64,000 bases of DNA from Sisyra terminalis (Eukaryota; Arthropoda; Insecta; Neuroptera; Sisyridae). A program made the position numbers and the translations under genes. The notes beneath the pieces are model-generated. The model worked only from the letters and a program-made list of their open reading frames with translations. It was not told the origin of the DNA and searched no databases. Positions 60,259 to 64,000 of the stretch are shown here, in pieces (the stretch's first letter is position 1; each line of letters begins with the position of its first letter). The stretch spans positions 25,252,001 through 25,316,000 of the forward strand of contig OY292276.1 of assembly GCA_958496175.1 (NCBI GenBank), in the 5' to 3' direction.

Positions 60259-60420
60259 CAGGCCTATCCATACGGCCCGTGGCACACCAATCAGCTCGCG
60301 AAGGCTCTTTACCCGGCTCGAAAACTTGATACATTTGAAGTTATGTATAATGATTGCTATTGCTTTATTGTTGGACATTTCTTTTGACTCGTTGCGGAAA
60401 TAAAAATCTTGAAACTGTCC
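60259..60420 (+). mobile_element. Possible hAT-derived fragment
   Basis: CAGGCCTATCCATACGGCCC resembles the start of hAT elements (CAGGCCTGTCC-x-x-CGGCCC). GAAGGCTCTTTACCCGGCTC further in fits the G+C-rich subterminal part. The right terminus and the 8-bp target duplication were not found. Confidence 0.35.
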
Positions 60421-60513
60421 CTGTACAAAATTATGTTGTACATTCTTGATCTAGATATTTCTTAAAGAATTTTTGATTTAAGAGAAAAAAAGGATTGAAA
60501 ATGAGGGTCGAAT

Positions 60514-60756
60514 GTACTAGAGATGGAAGAATCTGGAACATTCTGGAGTATGTCTGAACCACTATAAAAGAAGTTTAACACAAAGAGGAGGAAATTCAAT
60601 TACAAATCAATGATGAGTCAGTAAATCAGTAATAAGTTACAAATTAAATCGTGAGATAAACGATTGTTGTAAATAAATAGATACGTGTGTAGTGTGAAAT
60701 AAATAAACGTTTGTGTAAAACAATAAATTTAATATTGTTGTATGTCTTGAAACAGA
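60514..60756 (+). promoter_or_regulatory. LTR/promoter-like segment with heat-shock-type element and TATA box
   Basis: GGAACATTCTGGA (60535-60547) holds inverted GAA/TTC pentamers as in heat-shock elements. It is followed by TATAAAA at 60563-60569, a leader-like stretch, and clustered AATAAA signals near 60672-60710. The order TG-start, enhancer, TATA, AATAAA within about 240 bp resembles a solitary LTR, but no partner LTR or target duplication was found. A promoter of an unseen transcript is the alternative. Confidence 0.35.
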
Positions 60757-62189
60757 AATTCAAAGGAACCCATAAAATATAGATTAAAGTAAAAAACTAA
60801 ACAATACGAACAAACAGACTATAATATTTTATTCAACAGTACTGTTTAAAATTTTTTGAATCATTTGCTTTCTTATGCAATTTTTATAAAACGTCTCTTT
60901 GTAAGTCTTCGTAGATTATTATTTTTTAATGATAATTTTCGAAAGATAAGTTCTAATTTAAAGACTACCTGCAATCATGATTATTTGTGGTTCAAAGCAG
61001 TTCTTAATTTATAATCCTGTTAGTGTCTAAAATATGCGAAAACAACTTTTAAGAGAACCTTACTCAAACTTTGATTAATCTCGAGAAATTACAGTGGCGC
61101 TTCGTTGTCTAATAAAATCATATTGATAAAGTATCCGACGTTTTTCCGTATAGAAAGTCTTTATTAAACCTTACAAATTACATTAAGATGAAAGAGCCTT
61201 GTAAAAATTCCTCAACTTTTTCTTAATTAATTTAAAAAGTTCAAGATTCATCAATTGGAAATTTGAATAAAAACAGCCACCATTAAAGATATAAATTGTA
61301 ATATATGAGGACACGTTTAAATAAAAATTGAAGTTAATTAAAGTTGTATCATTAACGCAAAAACAAACAGAAAAAATAAAATTAAAACGTTTGAAACAAA
61401 ATTAAACAACACAAAGACAAAGAATCTCTCGAAAAAATTCCCATTTTCCAGATGTGGCGTGAAATTTAAATAAAAACATTTTATGCTAATTCAAAACAAT
61501 AATATTCGGGAAAGCCTAAACGAATGCCTTGAATTCGAGGGCATCAAATTCTTGGCTTTGTAGAAATTTTATTTCAAATTCAAACACCGAATTACATTCA
61601 AAATTTATTTAAATAAATTAATTTATATTCTGTTAAATAAATAGAACTTGCACTAGCGAGAAAATCGTTCAAAAAAATTTGCAAATAAACCGACAAACTG
61701 AAAAAAAATAATTGATTTGAAATTATGAAAACTGTTGTACTCCAGGTACATGAATTCAATTTATAAATTCAATGGAAACGTTTTAAGAAATTTCTTTTGC
61801 CTTTGTAGTTGATGAAAAAGCATTTCATTTATTTATGAAGGAAAGTTATTAAATATTCTTTATTAAAAGTGTATCCTAATGGATATTTGATTGAAATATA
61901 TTTAATTTTATATATTTTTCTTTTGATTTGTCACTGCTTAAAAACGAGACAAGTTATTTCAAATGGGAAATTTTCCAAATTGGCGTGTAATATGAAAATC
62001 ATTCGCGTATTTTTAAAGAATGTGAAGCATTTCACGTTGATTTCCTTCGTTAAAAAGCATTTATTTTTCATTCATTTTGGAATTTTTCAAAGGTAAATTT
62101 TAATTGGTTGTTTCATCAAATTCTTTGATGACACCTAAAAAGAAAACTTTTGAATAAGTAATATTGATTTTGTTTATAAAATGTAAATA
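60757..62189. other. AT-rich region, no gene seen
   Basis: No supported coding frame, RNA gene or repeat. Confidence 0.5.
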
Positions 62190-62418
62190 CAGAAAACTCT
62201 CGATTAACCGTGAATGAATTCTTCGGTTTGCGGATTATCGGTGCATGATTTTTAAATATCTTAGGGGGAATCACGGATTTTTTTAATAATTATGACTATT
62301 AGCCATTTTAAAACAATAGTTTGCCTTAGAAAGAAATATAGTTCGGATTGTCTCCATTTTTCGAAAATCTGTACTCCCCCTCCTCACCATTAGTCCGGAT
62401 AATCGGAAGTTTACTATG
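62190..62418. mobile_element. pogo/Tigger-like MITE (about 229 bp)
   Basis: Left end CAGAAAACTCTCGATTAACC; right end, reverse complemented, CATAGTAAACTTCCGATTAT then CCGGA. The C-T-C-G-A-T-T-A-x-C-C-G core is typical of pogo/Tigger terminal repeats, and a TA precedes the left end. Near-terminal copies (CGGATTATCGG at 62231, GTCCGGATAATCGG at 62392) repeat the motif. There is no transposase frame. Confidence 0.65.
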
Positions 62419-63086
62419 AGAGAAAATTTAAAAATACTGTAGATATGTATTACATTAGATAACTAGATAATAGATATCCATGGACACTGATGGAATTTAC
62501 TACATTAAGAAGAAGAGTTTGAACTAGAAGCTTCATGGCTATTTCGTTTTAATTTTTTTAAACTTTTCTAGCTACTTAAGCTTATTTAGAAGTGCAGTGG
62601 GGAGTTATGAGAAAAAGGAGGATTTCTCTATGCTTATAAGTAGGCGTTGTAGGTATTTCTATAAGGCTTTTATACACTCGGATTGAATTTTAACACGATT
62701 TTCTATCTTTACGTTGAAATATTTTGCTTAGAAACCTCCAAATATTAATAGTTTTGGTATTAATCGATTTCAAATATTTAAATATAAAATAAAATAAAAT
62801 ATTTCAAAGAATGCATTGCTATTTTTTCAAAAAAAGGCCTTTTCTACAAAAAAAGCTATCCCGAGTTGATTGCGATCATGCATAACTTTCTCCTTTTACT
62901 CTAAGTTTAAACGGTTGAAAATTACCCAACTTTCCAATTTTTTTACTTAGCTAATAAGCTCTAAATCGAATTGAAGTTTTACAGAGATATGGCTCAAATA
63001 GTTGACTACTGACAGTATTAATTTCAATTTTTTCTCATTACTTACGATTTTTTTCTAAGCAATCTTAAGCATTTAATCATCTATAT

Positions 63087-63285
63087 CAAGAGTGGCCAAA
63101 CCGTGAGAATTATTACATTTTCACAAAATATATTTATTTTATAATGGCCAAAGTGCAAACCAATACATAAATAATGTCTACAATTTATCTTATCAATCTA
63201 TATGGAGATATATAGTTTAAATTAGCCCGCGGAGTCATGCATTTCCAAAGTGGTCTGGAAAAATCATTTGGGTTAGCCATCCCTG
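63087..63285. mobile_element. hAT-type MITE (199 bp) with perfect target duplication
   Basis: The left CAAGAGTGGCCAAACCG and, reverse complemented, right CAGGGATGGCTAACCCA form hAT-like inverted repeats. The 8-bp ATCTATAT occurs exactly on both sides (63079-63086 and 63286-63293). Non-coding, AT-rich interior. Confidence 0.85.
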
Positions 63286-63293
63286 ATCTATAT

Positions 63294-64000
63294 TGTTTTC
63301 ACTTTTCTCTCGTATTTTCCTTCTAAGTTATAAGGTATTTATATTTTCTTGCTTTTCATAAATTCTTTGTTAAGTTTTAACTTTGTTTGTTTCAGGTCCT
63401 GTTTCAGTTCACGATTACATTAATTTCTCTTAGCGATCCATCAACCATGCTAAAAGTTCTTTTCGTCAATTTACAGATGTTTATTTGTTTTCTGATAGTG
63501 AAAGTTTGATAGCTTTTGTGAGACCTGTTCATAAAGTTTTATGTTAGATATCTTTACTGATTCCTATTTACTGCTTCAAAGAATTTCCTAACAATTTTTC
63601 GCTCTACCTTCTTCGCCTCTGTCCTGTGATGGTTTCCACTTCATATATGTATGGGTTCCAGTAGTATGGCTGTATTAGTGGTGTCTGATTTTAGCTTGCT
63701 TCAACATTCCCCTAAACATTTGTGAGTTCTAAATAGTTAAAATTCATTTTTTTTTAGTTTTCTCTTCAATTCATTTTTAGTTGATCTTTTAGCCTAAATT
63801 GCTTCAAATTTTTGGAGGATTTCAGAATTTCATTTTCATTTTGTTTAAGTATTTGTAAGTAGTTTCTTATTTTTAATTATACTATTTTTATCATAATATT
63901 TCATAAGTAGAAATTTATGAAGGTTAACTTATGAAGGTTCATCTTGGACTCCGTCCTCTCTTTCCTGTTTTTTCTAGTTTGTTTGCATTTTCTATTCTTA
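63294..64000. other. Right edge, no gene supported
   Basis: A somewhat less AT-biased stretch at 63400-63720 has no clear frame. On the minus strand short disconnected pieces faintly resemble LINE sequence, too weak to call. Confidence 0.35.

Noticed and set aside
63400..63720. LINE-like minus-strand coding
   Set aside because: Only short, discontinuous resemblance (an E-V/T-I-T-G-Q-x-R-R-R-like piece) with stops; not enough to name a family.
1..64000. CRISPR arrays, bacterial operons, insertion sequences
   Set aside because: No regularly spaced direct repeats of 25-40 bp, no ribosome-binding-site-led gene strings; the intron-exon structure and element types are eukaryotic.

Overview
The window is a gene-poor, strongly AT-rich stretch of an arthropod nuclear genome, most probably an insect. 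The evidence is GT-AG introns, an Rbp6/Musashi-type RNA-binding protein, tRNA-derived SINEs, and remnants of hAT, mariner/Tc1, pogo, TTAA-type (piggyBac-like), Helitron and non-LTR elements. The order cannot be fixed from the sequence alone. There is no sign of prokaryotic organisation and no CRISPR array.

The one gene I recognise with confidence is Rbp6 on the minus strand. It can be assembled from three coding exons: 18150-18008, 13175-12935 and 8811-7957. The joined reading frame is about 412 residues: a short acidic N-terminus, two RRM domains and an Ala/Pro-rich tail. A candidate non-coding first exon with an initiator-like start lies far upstream at about 29122-28599.

A second gene, which single-frame ORF inspection would miss because its exons are only 67-132 bp, can be assembled on the plus strand across the Rbp6 exons: 13241-13329, 15061-15127 and 20660-20791, with a possible first exon at 12185-12211. 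It reads as a small single-membrane-span protein resembling the NDUFA4/MLRQ and NMES1 (B12D) family of mitochondrial proteins. Rbp6 coding exon 1 lies inside this gene's last intron. The two genes have divergent splice acceptors only 65 bp apart, at 13176 and 13240.

Layout: 1-7.6 kb is mostly non-coding with a decayed coding-like stretch at the left edge and a palindromic MITE. 7.6-29.1 kb holds the interleaved Rbp6/MLRQ-like pair, with MITEs, a SINE, a 365-bp tandem duplication and a mariner-type element. 27.7-30.7 kb has a three-copy 130-bp tandem repeat, a promoter-like region and nested transposon fragments. 30.7-64 kb contains no gene I can support; it carries a SINE, Helitron helicase debris, a G-quadruplex motif, a TTAA-flanked 972-bp element beside a broken LINE RNase H, an LTR/promoter-like patch, a pogo-like MITE and an hAT MITE with a perfect 8-bp target duplication.

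Rbp6 is expected to act in the cytoplasm on mRNA, and the MLRQ-like protein in the mitochondrial inner membrane. Nothing links them functionally except shared DNA, where antisense interference or linked splicing is conceivable.
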